A model generated the notes under the pieces. The model was not told the DNA's origin. It saw only the letters and a program-made list of their open reading frames with translations, and made no database searches. The position numbers were made by a program, and so were the translations under genes. A DNA stretch of 64,000 bases from Dolomedes plantarius (Eukaryota > Arthropoda > Arachnida > Araneae > Dolomedidae): positions 121,134,193 to 121,198,192 of the forward strand of contig OU015493.1 of assembly GCA_907164885.2 (NCBI GenBank), written 5' to 3'. The first letter of the stretch is position 1, and every line of letters starts with the position of its first letter. Positions 38,463 to 54,800 of this stretch are shown here, in pieces.

Positions 38463-41266
38463 CATACGAGAATGTATATAGTTATACAGTTCCCTAGACG
38501 TTGTTTAACAATTTATATTAAATCTTATAAAAACTCCATCATTGCTAAAGGGAGAATTGTTTTTATACTCTTGAATAGCTGTGCAGATGGGTATCATAAA
38601 TGAAAAATTGATCATGGCTGTATATCAGTTCGATATATTTTCATGAATATAAAATACTACTTCTGGGCAATCAACCTCAAAGATTAAGAAAAATTCAGCT
38701 AGAACAATTGTCGTATTCATTTATATAAAAATTATGCTGATGGATTTTTGTTTTTAGGAAGTTCTTTCAATGATTTTCTATGTCAATTTAGTTGTTCAAA
38801 TACTCTTTTGTGCTTTTCAACATTTTCTGAAAAGTATTTAACATCCTTGCTACTAGTCCTCGCCTTAAGCTTTTTATTTCAAAATAGCAAAACAATAAAA
38901 AATAACCATTTTTCCCCTTACCGAAGCTTTGTTACACCATGACCTCTGGAAAGATCCCATTTTCACCCTGCCTTTGACTTAGCGTAAACTTTTGTGGCTG
39001 ATAATAATCGAAAAGCATTTGATTTCAAGCTTTGCTTTTAGCCGAGGCTCGATTAAAGTTTCCGAAAAAGTTTTTCTATTGAAATCATTTTGAACTCTTT
39101 TATTCTTGGAATCATTAATGTTAAAACTCTACGGCAAAAATTGCAAGACATCGGAACATTAAAAAAAAAAAAAAGAGTCTAAGGTAAGCAGGGGGAAAAA
39201 TGCGTTAGGCCGCGATTGCAATTCTTGAAGGTTTATGCAAGAAAAACAAACTTCATTTCCGGTGTAAATTATTTTGCCCCTTGCATAATGGACAAAGAGC
39301 TCAATTTTAGACAATTTTCTCCTTGTCCAATAAATTTCAAAACTTAAACAGGAAAATGCTATTTCTAGTTGATATCCAATTTTTTTTTATACACCATCTT
39401 TTTCTACCTACAAGCATTTATTTAAATCCCGTTCTGGACTTCAGTTCATAAAAATCTAAAACACCCCTGACAAGCTGTCGAAATGTCACCCCACAGTATA
39501 CAAATACACTACAATGCAACTTAAAGAAGATAAACTTCCTAGCTGTCCATTTTCTTATTTAAAAATTACTGATTACGTTTGAAAAGTGGACGGATTTCCA
39601 GATTTAAAGTAAGCGGTAATAACTTACAATTGAATGAATTGGAAGTTGGACCCAGTTCATCTAGTTCAAACGATACGTATTCCAAGTAAATGCTAGAATT
39701 AAATTAGTGATAAATGGTAAAGTATGGTTACTACAAGAAAGAAAGCATGATCCAACTCAAGTTCATGTGTTATAAATATCTCTCGAAAAGTAGCAACGTA
39801 TTTAAACATATTTAAAATAACCTGCAGAAACTTACCATACAGTGTCCAGCTGCCCCTAAAGATGACAAATTCAAGCAAACATTAACATGGAATTTTTTCG
39901 CGAATGACGAAATTGCCTTGCTTACTCTGCTTACCTTGAGTACAATACATTCAACTGCCATTCGTGATCTGATATGGACCCTTAGATTCATGATCCCCCT
40001 CAAGGCTTTTGAATACCTTATCCTCCGAAATCTGAACAAGTAGAATTTTCTGTCCTCAGAGAACGAATGATAGAAGGGGGTAGGGTAGGAAATCGGGTAT
40101 AATTCTTAATCAAAGCAGTACGATTAAGAATACTTAATCGGAAGTAGTAGACCAATTTTATTTTGAAGATAAAGAATAAAAAAGCATTGGTGAACAGGTC
40201 CCGTGTCACCCATCCATGATGGTACAATGCTGACAGGTGTATTCTGTAGCATTACAACACCAAGCTATCTTACGATAATCATTAACGATAATCTCCTATC
40301 AAATTTTCATGGGCATCAGGAGATGACGAGAAAATTTATCTGTTCATTTTTAATATATTTATAATAAAAATTTTATGAATTCGGGCAAATTTCCTAGTTT
40401 CGCTCAGAAAATCCAAGAAGTAATAATTCCCAATAAAAATCACCGATTTTATTTGAATTACGGAAATTTCAAACCTCGCAGTTATATAAACAAAACCAAA
40501 ATTTAGTTAACATTTTTTTGATTGTTTAGGAGGTTTTTTTACTCCGAAGCAATAAATCTTCCATCTGCTTACTATGCGGAACTACATTCTTCTCGATGCT
40601 GAACCTTGACGTATCACGTGCAATCACGTGAATCGAAGACACCAACATAAACTCTTGAAGGAAGAGCACGGAAAGACATTATTTTTCCATGCCTTTTTAA
40701 ACAACCGCACTATTACCAATACAAACTACTTTGTATAAAGATTAACCGAAAGTAGTTTTTTTTAGCATCAAGTTTCATGCTGAGATGAATTCTATGACTG
40801 ATAAAGGCACTTTGTGATGATCAGTGTTTCATTTCCAAGGGGGTATAGCCATAAAGGAATTGAAGAACAGGCATAACTGGATATCTGAACGATTAATAAA
40901 AATGATGCATTAAAATTAAGGTTTCACATATTCTAAGTTAAACAGCCAGCCTATCATATCACATGCTTTTTGTATGAGGAAAACCAATATTTGTGAAAAT
41001 ATTTAAGTCTAACTACTGCGAATTCTGGTGAATGTAACATAGTTGGCCTTTAGAAACGACCCTGTATGGTGGAATTTAAAAGTACTGTAAGACAACAACT
41101 TACAGACGGCCCAAAATGTAGTGGGTCTGAAATTAGGGATAAGGGGTCATGTGACTGCCTTACAATTTGCCTATATATTTCACAGATCCTCAGAGTGTTT
41201 AAGGATGCCTAGAGAACATACGAACGTATAGACAGAATCTGAAATACACACACACACACAGATATA
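38459..41266. other. Non-coding stretch
   Basis: AT-rich with no recognised gene or element. A (CA)n of about 7 units lies at 41246-41260, just before the MITE. Confidence 0.45.
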
Positions 41267-45150
<3,884 letters not shown>

Positions 45151-45281
45151 TACCGTATTTTTCAGACCATAAGACGCACCGTTTTACATAACAAAAATCG
45201 ACTTAAAATTCGGGTGCATCTTATGATCTGAGGGTAACATTTAAAAAATTAATATTTTATAATATATATTACATATATATT

Positions 45282-45373
<92 letters not shown>

Positions 45374-45759
45374 TATATATTATACATATTTATTATACAG
45401 ATTTTTTATCTTTAATAAAGATAAAAAAATCTAATAAAGATAAAAAATTATTAAAGGAGAAATTGAAAATATCTTTATATATCTAACAAAATACAAAATA
45501 TTCTTTTCTAAAAATCCTTTCATAAATTTGAGGGGCGTCTTATTATCCGAGGGTAACATTAAAATAAATTTAATATTTTATTATATATATTATATATATA
45601 TATTTATTATATATTATACATATTTATTAAATAGATTTTTTATTTTTATTAAGTGCGAAATTGAAAATATCTTTATATACCGAACAAAATACAAAATATT
45701 CTTTTCTAAAAATCCTTTCATAAATTTGACGTGTGTTTTATGGTCCGATATGTACGGTA
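45151..45759. mobile_element. TA-type MITE with internal duplication
   Basis: Ends are TACCGTATTTTTCAGACCAT and, inverted, TACCGTACATATCGGACCAT, followed by AAGACGCAC or AAAACACAC. The ends include TA at both sides. The interior is a head-to-tail duplication: AAATTGAAAATATCTTTATA through TTTCATAAATTTGA occurs at about 45462-45533 and 45659-45730. Each duplicate begins with an AT-rich TAACATT...AATATTTTAT segment, and the first has expanded into a (TA)n tract. There is no coding sequence. Confidence 0.7.
45283..45370. repeat. (TA)n microsatellite inside a MITE
   Basis: About 43 TA units. The equivalent place in the second internal unit (about 45585-45604) has only a short run, so expansion happened after the duplication. 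Confidence 0.9.
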
Positions 45760-47339
45760 AATACAATTCATTTCATTTTACTCCAAAATACCAGCAAATG
45801 TCATCGCAAAGATCAAAACTGAGTCTAAATGTTCTGAAGAGGAAATTTTCAAAGATCTATGAAACTAAGCCAGCTAAGAGTAAACCTTGATCACTACATA
45901 AAGCCTATTACTTCATTCGGACTAAAATATATAACTAACACTCATAGTTAAATTTAAAAAAAGACTTTGTTATGGCTATATTTTTACTGTCTAAAAATGC
46001 AGAGCAAACTTCACTCCTAATTAAGCTCCCAGCAGCAACGCACTTTAAAACTAAGGTAACGGATAATTAGAGAGAAAATTGGTTCCACGAAGCTGGATAA
46101 TATTTTAAGCAATTTTTCTTGCAGGGTAACGGTAGAATCATCCGTTTCACCGAATGGTTATTATCTTGTCTTCTTTGTATTTATTCAGACGTACGCTACA
46201 TATCTGTTTACCGAAGTACCCATGCCTGTCCAAGTGTGCGATTCTCTTCGAGAACTTTTTGGTTCTCAACCCCATCCCAATAAAATGCAAATATTTTAAA
46301 TTACCTTACTGCGATTGTTGACAGTTTTGACAGTAAGATACGCGTAATTATCTGGGATTTTGTCAGGTAAAACATCTATGATGACATTGCTACTGTTCGT
46401 CATTGCTAACTATTCTTTTAAAATTACGATTATTTTCATAAACTAATAAATATTTATTAGCAGAGTAACTGCTAAGAAATCTGATAACGAAAGGTATATT
46501 AAAAGTATCATTTTACGGTGTTTGATGAAACTGAAACTGAATATATATATATATAATAGGCCTCAATTGAATTATTCATCATTAATTAGCGAGAAAAATC
46601 TTTATTTTAAAACTAAAAAAAATAATATGAAATTTTTGATAATATTAGAGAATTAGAATTATCAATTTTTTTAATATATAATTATCAAGAAATACGAAAT
46701 TTTATAAAAATCTAACTTATTAATTATATTCACCTTTAATTTAATTAGCTGCAAACATCCATGAAGAAATAATGCATGAATACAATTATTAGATGTTTTT
46801 TCTTCAGAAAAATATAAGTATAATCTTTGAAACGCACAAATAATGCATGAATATAATTATTTATTAAGAAGCGGGAAAGACCAGCTTCTTAATAAATAAT
46901 TAAGAAGCGGGCAAGACCCGAAAAAGAATTCCCGCCTCGAAATAAAATAATCCACGAATGAACGCCCTTTTGAGTGGGGTAATGCTTTCCACGCCAATTT
47001 TGGAGCTCGGGAGCAAAATTTCGCCAAAATCTCACCAAAACGGTCCCGATTCGAGACCTCAGCAGAATATTAAACGGTTTTATTATGTTAAATTAAAACT
47101 AAACTGTTTATTTTTCTGAACTCATTAACATAACATAATAAAACAATTTAATTGCATATTAAACTGTTTTATTATGTCATGTTAAGGCTCATAACTTATG
47201 TTATGAATATTACACTTATTGTTTTATATTTCTCAGAATTCTAGTTTGTACCAAACCACCCGTAACCAGTTGGGTTCTCCTCCTGCTTCAGATCATGAAA
47301 TATACAAACTCCTTTCGTAATTACGTTCGAAAGAAGGTT
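45760..47339. other. AT-rich non-coding stretch with small repeats
   Basis: AATAATGCATGAATA(C/T)AATTATT is repeated at about 46768 and 46841. A TTAAGAAGCGGG motif recurs at 46865-46912 in a small hairpin. TTTTATTATGT elements near 47090, 47145 (inverted) and 47167 form a short direct and inverted set. There is also a short (AT)n at 46540-46555. No gene is recognised. Confidence 0.4.
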
Positions 47340-47439
47340 TATTTTTAAACAATTTGAAAGGGCCTCTCTGTTAATGCTATTGATAATTCAAAAAGGATTC
47401 ATTGTTCTTCATTCTTTTTGAAAAGTAATTTGCCTAAGT

Positions 47440-47641
47440 TCAATAAAGACTGTTTTTACTAGCATTTTTGGCTGATGTGTCATCTTTAGAAAATACTGGG
47501 GCATTTTTCTTTTTCTTCGCCAATAAATAGCCAGCCAGGTTATCAGCACCATCTTCAGTTAAGAAACATTTTTCCCTGAATGAAAGATTCATCTTCCTAC
47601 CAAGAAACGTCAGCAGTGAAATTTTGAAGGACGTCTTCCGT
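47440..47641 (-). CDS. Possible terminal coding exon of unknown gene
   Basis: On the minus strand a pyrimidine-rich tract GTTTATTTCAG ends at 47642. An open frame follows: RKTSFKISLLTFLGRKMN, then REKCFLTEDGADNLAGYLLA, then a lysine-rich, hydrophilic tail (KKKKNAPVFSKDD) to a TGA stop at 47440. About 100 nt past the stop, AATAAA occurs on the minus strand near 47338-47343. Compared with other open frames in the window, the residue mix looks protein-like and not low-complexity. No domain is recognised. No upstream exon was identified on the minus strand, so it could equally be a chance frame or retrocopy. Confidence 0.25.
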
Positions 47642-48108
47642 CTGAAATAAACGTACATTATCAATTAAATATATTCTAAAATAGGAGCTGTTCCAGTTAG
47701 TAAGTTTCTATCCCCTTTTAATGGGACTTATTTCGAAATGTAACTGTTGAATTTAGCTTTTGTTTTAAGGACGATTAACAGATTGTAACTATCATTGGAC
47801 ATTTTCCAAAATTACTGCAAACCTAAAAAATCATCAAATGGTTGCACGTTGGTACTTATGCCTAAAAAATACCTGTTGTTTTGTAACCTCTGGCCAGTTG
47901 TTAATTAAACTTATTTTATTTTGTTTCTACTCATACCAGGAGTACCACATTCTAACGAGTTCATCTATTCTACCTCTTCCTTTAGACCAAACCTTTACAA
48001 GAAAATTTTACCCTTGTAGAAGTGATCGAAAAAAATCTGTATTAACCAAGCAGAGAAACCCATTCCGAGGGTAAAATGAAAATCCGTGCATGTGCTGGGC
48101 ACACGAGA
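47642..48108. other. Non-coding stretch
   Basis: Nothing is recognised. The frame 47838-48074 (+) has no domain. Confidence 0.4.
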
Positions 48109-48217
48109 TATGCCATATTTTTCGGACCATAAATTTGTAATGAATTTCTCCCATAAATTCACCACAAATTTATGGGAGAATTTTTAGAAAAGAATATTTT
48201 GTATTTTGTTAGGTATA

Positions 48218-49151
48218 CAGTCAAACCCCGTTATACCGAACCCGGTATATAACAAACTCACGGATATAACGAACGAAAATTGTGGTTCCACCGTTTTCCT
48301 ATTGTATTTAATGTAGATTTATCCTTTTGTAGCAAACCTCCGAAAACTTAAGAATCGGCTATAACGAACCTTTTTTTCAGTCGACTACTGAATTTTCTTT
48401 TTCTCTTTAAACTTTTTAAGAATGCTGAAGATACAACGAATGTTGAAGAAGCAAAGTATGTTGAAGAAGATGATGATGATGAAGATTTACCTGTCACGAT
48501 GCGGATAGAAAAACACAAAATTTCATCATTCTCAGATTGTGATATGCAATTGTTCGAAACATGTGATGATGAAGTCATTACATATGAAAATCCGACTGGT
48601 GAAGATATTGTGGAAGAAATTAAAAAGAATCATTCTGAAATCGAAGATTCTGCATCTGATGCTGATGGATAGGACCACATAAAATGACGAAATCCTTACC
48701 ATCTCAGATGCTACAGCAGCGATGCGTGTAATTAATAAGTTTTTGTCTACTCAAACAGTGGAAGAAAGAGTGTTGGAGTCATTTGATGTATTCGACAAAG
48801 AAATTCATAAAATGTTTTTGAAGTCGGCATCACGTGAGCAGAAGATTACCGATTATTTCTGTATCAAAACAGTGAGCAACAATTGAAGGTAAAATAAATT
48901 TATTTCCATTTGTCTTCATTTTTATTTTATTTAATTAGCATTGTGTCAGTTTAATGTAATCAATTTTAGTCAATTTATTTCATTAATGATAATTTTAAAT
49001 AGATTTTATCATTTTTTAATACATCATTATTGAATACACATAGCAACTAATGAGTTATACATTTTGTGAACTCTAACATTTTTCTTAATGGTTCGGATAT
49101 AGCGAACAAAACCTTTGGTCCCTTGAAGTTCGCTATAACGGGGTTCGACTG
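48218..49151 (+). mobile_element. pogo/Tigger-type derivative, copy 2
   Basis: TIRs are CAGTCAAACCCCGTTATA and, inverted, CAGTCGAACCCCGTTATA. TA lies at both ends (48216-48217 and 49152-49153). At 934 bp it is one base longer than copy 1 at 30662. It is nested in the MITE starting at 48109. Confidence 0.85.
48420..48886 (+). pseudogene. pogo-type transposase C-terminal remnant, copy 2
   Basis: This is the same tail as copy 1: KHKISSFSDCDMQLFETCDD, then an acidic region broken by a TAG (DADG-stop, near 48668) and a frame change. From ATG at 48722 the last 54 codons are open: MRVINKFLSTQTVEERV, FDVFDKEIHKMFLK, then QKITDYF (48839-48859) and a TGA at 48884-48886. The PIP-box-like QKITDYF is intact in both copies. 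The DNA-binding and DDE domains are absent. Confidence 0.7.
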
Positions 49152-49732
49152 TATAAAGGTATTTTCAATTTCCTACTTAATAAAGATAAAAATATATATA
49201 TATATATATAATATATATATAACAAATCTTTTATGATACTATTTCTAACTATTCAATCATTCTAATTTCAATGTTCAGAACTCCTTGGTATGACCAGTTA
49301 ATCTACTTTTATCACTTACGTTCATAAAAGCATTCCTCAGAGCCTCAATAATTTTTGACGTTGAGCTCTGCATTTAAGTGACAAAGCTTCCGGAACATAC
49401 TTTGAAATCGGGGGAAGGCCGATTAGACCGGAACGTAGGGTAAACCTATTCTCATGTCGATGAAAAATTGGAAACAAAGTCTCTGTTTTCTAGACATTTA
49501 CAAACGAAAATGAAACAACTGCATAATCTTTTACACATGACATCTTCACTTGTTTTTTTCTTTTTTACCATGAAATATAGGTTGTGATATTAAAAAGAGA
49601 TACTTTCTTTACGTGCAGTATGCGTTATGTTATAATACTAGCATAACTTACAAAGGAATGTGATGCAGTCAAAATTATGTGTCATAATACATAACTATAT
49701 AAACAACATTAAAAAATATCAAAATAGATCCA

Positions 49733-49831
<99 letters not shown>
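49733..49831. repeat. Compound microsatellite (TATC)n(TA)n(TG)n
   Basis: About 9 TATC units, then about 22 TA units, then about 9 TG units, in direct succession. Confidence 0.95.
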
Positions 49832-49877
49832 TGGTTGTCCATAACGAAAGATTAATAAAGTAGACACCAAATATATA

Positions 49878-50383
49878 CACCTATACCTCGCTATACGGCT
49901 GCTCTTTATACGTCATTTCGCTATAGCGGCTTTTTTTATTTATGGCACTTTTTCGATTTACGGCCCACAATGTTTCGTTATACGGCCACAACAGCGGAAA
50001 GTGATGATGGCAGCATATTATAGCATAATGATTCTTTATGTTAATGTTCGTCATCATATTAAAACAGTTTTTAAACATTTTATTTTATGTTCTTTATTAT
50101 ATTTATACATATGTGCATATGATTTCTTTTGTTTATATGTTTATTTTTTTAATTTCTGTCTATTACATCGTTCTGTACTTTTAATTTTATGTAAGCATTT
50201 TTATCGGAAATAAAAAGAATAAAATGCTTTATTAACTAAAAACTATATTATTTATAAAAAATTGGAACAGTTCCTATTAAATTTGTATGGGTTTGTATCA
50301 AAATAATTGATTCGTTATACGGCTTTTCGCTTTACGGCCGACTTTTCCGGAGCGTATATAGGCCGTAAAGCGAGGTATGGGTG
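49878..50383. mobile_element. pogo/Tigger-type MITE, 506 bp
   Basis: Ends are CACCTATACCTCGCTATACG and, inverted, CACCCATACCTCGCTTTACG. TA lies on both sides (49876-49877 and 50384-50385). Subterminal repeats of the GTTATACGGC/CGCTTTACGGC type occur several times near both ends. This terminus style is typical of Tigger-like elements but differs from the 30662/48218 family. Frames on either strand are short and unrecognised. Confidence 0.75.
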
Positions 50384-50385
50384 TA

Positions 50386-51141
50386 TTACTAATAACTCGA
50401 TATTTAGCATTTTAACGAAAGGTATATTACCCAGAACTTTTCAGTATATAAAGGACGAACACTAGCTTCTCACTAGCTTCAAAATTGTTTTGAAAAAAAA
50501 TATTTGGTTTCATAAAGGTAGAACTTTCCAGTAATCTATTAAAAAGTAAAATATTAATTTTGCTTTGCATAAATTTGGTGTCATATGCTCCAGTTCTAAA
50601 TTTGGTACAGTCGGCCAGGCTGTGTTGTGGTGATACTTGTAATATAGTACAATTAGAACACTATTCGTTATACATACTCTCTTCACTGATAGACGTTATG
50701 AATTCAAAAATAACACGAGAGAGATAAAATATATTTATTCCGGTTTGGCGGTAACAGGATTTATTTGTAAGCAAAAATATTTTCATCTTAGAAAAAAATT
50801 TAGAACATTATGTTTAAAAATTCATTATGACTTAGTTTATTTTCGTTTATGCAATTAAATGATTAATTATGTAATTATATTACGATTAGTATAGAAGATC
50901 TTTTAAAGGAGATATTTCAAGTTATTTATTAGAAAAAAATATTTACTACAAATCTAATAATTTAGTTATGATTTGTACTGAAGCTTTCTATAGTTTAAAT
51001 AATTTAATACATTAATAAAATATTTTAATTAATTATCAAAAACAGAAGGGTATTTAGTAGAATAAAGGACATATATCTTTGTTCAATTAAAAAAAAATCC
51101 TTACAATTTACAAGTTTATTTGTCTGCTTTCTGTTGAATAT

Positions 51142-51214
<73 letters not shown>

Positions 51215-51600
51215 CATGTAATTACGTCAAAAAAAATTCTGTGTATTTCAAGAAAATGCTTTTAATTAAAGTTAAATGAATTAGGATTATTAAAAATTCG
51301 TTGAACATTGTTGCTGAGAAAAACTATGCCATGACCAAGTAACCAATATATCATGTGCTGCCAAAAAATAATTAAATTATTTTTACTCCCAAAAATCTTG
51401 TTATTTACCACTCGTAGTGCGATTTTATCACTCCGTTCAATAATTATAAAGTGCAGGAGAGTTCAGAACATGAAAAAATAGAAATTATCTCGCAAGTTTA
51501 TCTCGTGCTCGAAAAGGTGTCTGTGGGTGTTCATTTCCTTCAGACTTCTCTTATCTTTTGATACTTTTACTCTGTGGAAGAAAGCTGATGTCTCTTCTCG
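50386..51600. other. Non-coding stretch
   Basis: AT-rich, with the (AC)n(AT)n tract at 51143-51214. Complexity rises after about 51420, approaching the GC-rich block. Nothing else is recognised. Confidence 0.4.
51143..51214. repeat. Compound microsatellite (AC)n(AT)n
   Basis: About 26 AC units followed by about 10 AT units. Confidence 0.95.
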
Positions 51601-51615
51601 ATATCTGCAAGTACG

Positions 51616-51621
51616 TATAAG
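51616..51621 (+). promoter_or_regulatory. TATA-like motif upstream of candidate exon
   Basis: TATAAG lies about 30 bp before the start of the GC-rich block, the spacing expected of a TATA box to a start site around 51645-51650. In an AT-rich genome such a match is easily fortuitous. Confidence 0.2.
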
Positions 51622-51646
51622 TTATTCGTGCATGCGTGTGTAATGC

Positions 51647-51874
51647 AATGGAATTGAATTGTCGCCCGTCTGCTGGAGCGTGGGGGTAGTTCCGTTACAC
51701 GAGAATCGTCTGCCTCGGTCTGTGAACGAAGCGTGTAGACTGGAGAGGGGGGGAAAGGAGGAGGAGCAGGGTCGATCGTCCCAACCATCCCGGCCGCGGA
51801 AGAAGGAAGAGCATCAGATCAAGAGAAGCAGACGATTCGAACGGACGCGGACGACCTTCACTCCTTCAGCTGAG
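51647..51874 (+). other. Candidate 5' UTR exon with consensus splice donor
   Basis: About 230 bp with markedly higher G+C and CG content than its neighbours ends in CAGCTGAG followed by GTAAGT (GT at 51875-51876), a textbook 5' splice site. Composition drops back to AT-rich immediately after the donor, as at an exon/intron boundary. The only ATG near the start opens a 13-codon upstream frame (MELNCRPSAGAWG), so the segment is more likely untranslated. No ATG-initiated long frame spans the donor. A conserved long first intron would fit the empty DNA downstream. The gene is unknown. Confidence 0.4.
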
Positions 51875-51880
51875 GTAAGT

Positions 51881-54800
51881 TTTAGTTTTGTTTTATTGTT
51901 GAGACGTTACGGTTGCGATTTAGCCCAAAGCCGGGTAAGTCCGTTTCTCCGATGGTTTCGATTTGCTGAACATCTGCCTTCTATTTGTTACATTAGAATT
52001 GCAGATTTATTGCGATATAGTAATTTGTAAATTATTATAGTTTTTAAAATCTCTAGCAAAAAATTTTAATTGAAAGAGGATTTTCAAAATTATCTTCAGT
52101 CTTCATTACTTCTATATTTAGTTCGGAATGCTTAAAAATGTGACAGAGTATATCGAACAATATAAAATAAGTATAAAACAAGAATATAATGTTAATTTTT
52201 ATAAAATTATTGTTCTGGATAATGTACATATTGGATACAAAATATACCAAAAAATATTCCGATGACAGTTTTCCAACAAGAACTAAAAGTTAATCTATGT
52301 GAAATGTATATATTGCTTTATTCGCTTTTGCCCATTTTTTCATATTTCTCTCGAAAAAAGTTATCTACTTTTCTATAGTGATGAAATCTGCTGTTGAAGA
52401 TTAAACTGACTTCAATTATGTATGTATTTCGTATCGCAGGGTGAAATTAAAAAAAGTTCTTTCATAAGTTTTAAATAGATGTTAATTTATTTGTGCACCG
52501 TTTGAAAATATTTTAAACTGACGCAAAAATACACCGATTGGCTAAAAAAAGGTTTTAAGGTGCAATGCAACTGCATAATGTTTTTAGATAAATCATCATA
52601 GATATAAATAATACCGCAAATTTTCAATCTAAATTATCCTAAACTATTTTTAATAATTTCTTAATATTTGACAAAAAATTGAATTTCAAGTGCATTTTTC
52701 AGAGATCTGAAATGTTTTTTTTATATACTTTAAGCATGTGTTAATAATAGAAATATTTTTTTTCAATTTAATTTTCGAAGGTTGGAGATGAAAGAGTTTG
52801 AATTATTATTGTTAGAATTATTTTTTCTGAAAAATAATTTTATTTTCAAATAAATCTATTTTTTGCGAATTTTAAAAGTAAGTTTTATATATGGAGTTTC
52901 TTTTAATTGTAATTATGCGCAATTTCTCCAAAATTTTGGGTTTTTCGTGAATGTATTAACAACCTATTAATAACTATTTTTTACACTATCAAATCTTATC
53001 CAAAATGTTTTTAATACTATTTAGAGTTTGTGCGTTTAACAGTTGTTAAATAATTATTCTTAAATAGTTTGATAATTTGAGAGATCAGATAAATGAACGA
53101 TTTCCTTTAATGTGACATTGAACTAGATAAAATTAGTCAATGGCCGAGTAAATAAACAATAAGTGGATGAGCAAGTTTTATTAAAGACAAAGGATGTTTG
53201 GATAAACTAATTCCATATTTGGCACTTATAGTGCAATAAAGGTACTTAACACTGTATTTACACTGACGTGTTTGAATTTCAGCCGTGGACAGGTACATGA
53301 AACACAAAATAAGTGACCGTCAAAAATACGCCTTTATAAAATTTTTTTATGGTATCTTAAGTTAAGAGAAAATGTCTCGACAAATTTAAAAGTGAAGCTT
53401 ATGCAGCTAAAAAAGTTAAAAAAAATCATGCCTTTGGAAGTTACAAGAGATACCATAATTAGATTGAGATGAAAAGTATTAAAGTAGATGTCAAATAAAA
53501 GAATCGTGTTTACCCATTAATTAAAAGAATATATCATTATAAACCAAATCATGAGTTACATTTCAATATTTATTTGGTATACTTTAGAACTTCTCTCTTC
53601 TCACACTTAAAAATAAAAATTTATACAAATATTTCAGTATTTTTAAAATTAAATTCTGACACGTATATCATATGAGTAATTTTAATTATACATATACTTA
53701 GCCAGTTTAAATATTCCGTACAAGTGGGGGAAAAAGCTAAAAAAAATAACACTTGTTTGCATTTTTAAAAAATCAGGTTATCACTTATTAAATTGCCATA
53801 TTTTATGGTTACCCAGTATGAACTACACAAGCAAAATGTACTTGGATCTGTACGAAATGTTCATGATTTAAAATGCAATCGATTCGTCTCATAGTAAATA
53901 AAATCGAGATAAAATATTCCTATAAAATATTCAGTTGGGACACGCATTTAAAATTTTAATTATTTTCCTCAAAAAATGATATTTGGATTCTTTGTAAAAT
54001 GCATTTTAATGTTTTTTACAACTGTGCTCTGCGTAAAAAATAGGAATTACTAGTTTTACCTTCTGTTAGATCATGCGCTGATGAAAACAAAGAACATACT
54101 GCTTGCTTTTAGTCTATAAATCTGGCATTACTTAGTATCGAAATTATTTACTCGCTATTATCTAGGTAATTCTCTTCTGTTTTACCTTATTTAAGAAATA
54201 AAGAAAAGCATTTTAAGGCATTAATTAAAGTTTTAGACTGGGAAATGAATGTTTCCGTTAGATCTTTCAACCTAACAAGTTGTATACACTTTAGTTTGTT
54301 TCTCTGCAAGACTGCTCTCAGATAAAACACTTTTGTTTCGAGAGAGAATGATTTTCCTTTTCTCTCCACTACTTATCTACTTTTTAAAATTTCTCCTTGC
54401 GTAAGTTCTGTTGTACGAAGTGCAATTTCAAACTTCAGATGCGTAACTGATGTAATATATGGGGCAAATTATATGTTGCTGTTAAAAAAAGTATGATATG
54501 TACCTTAGAAACAAATTTTTTAATTAAAATATCTGATTTTCAAAGTCTTGAAAAACATGTTTCATTACAATACTGTTGTTGTTGCCCTGCTGACTTATTG
54601 ACAAGTTTTGTTGTTTAAAACTTCTGAGACTAGCAATGGGAATTAAAGATGTTTTGAACTTCTCTTTACTTTGCATAAAAAAATGTTAAACGTTATAACC
54701 GTGACTAATTTATCGGAAAATTATCACACATCAAAGAAATTTTTAGAAAATAAACCCAGTGCAATAGTTTTAGAGAAGTACAAATAGACTATAACCTTAC

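Larger units (their letters stand above)
48109..49230. mobile_element. Second copy of the 45-kb MITE, disrupted
   Basis: It starts TATGCCATATTTTTCGGACC, like the 45151 element. The segment GAATTTTTAGAAAAGAATAT and TTTTGTTAGG before the pogo derivative, and AAAGGTATTTTCAATTTC after it, match the interior of 45151-45759 in inverted orientation. The right terminus is not found past the (TA)n at about 49194-49220, so this copy is truncated. It is the host for the nested element at 48218-49151. Confidence 0.6.
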
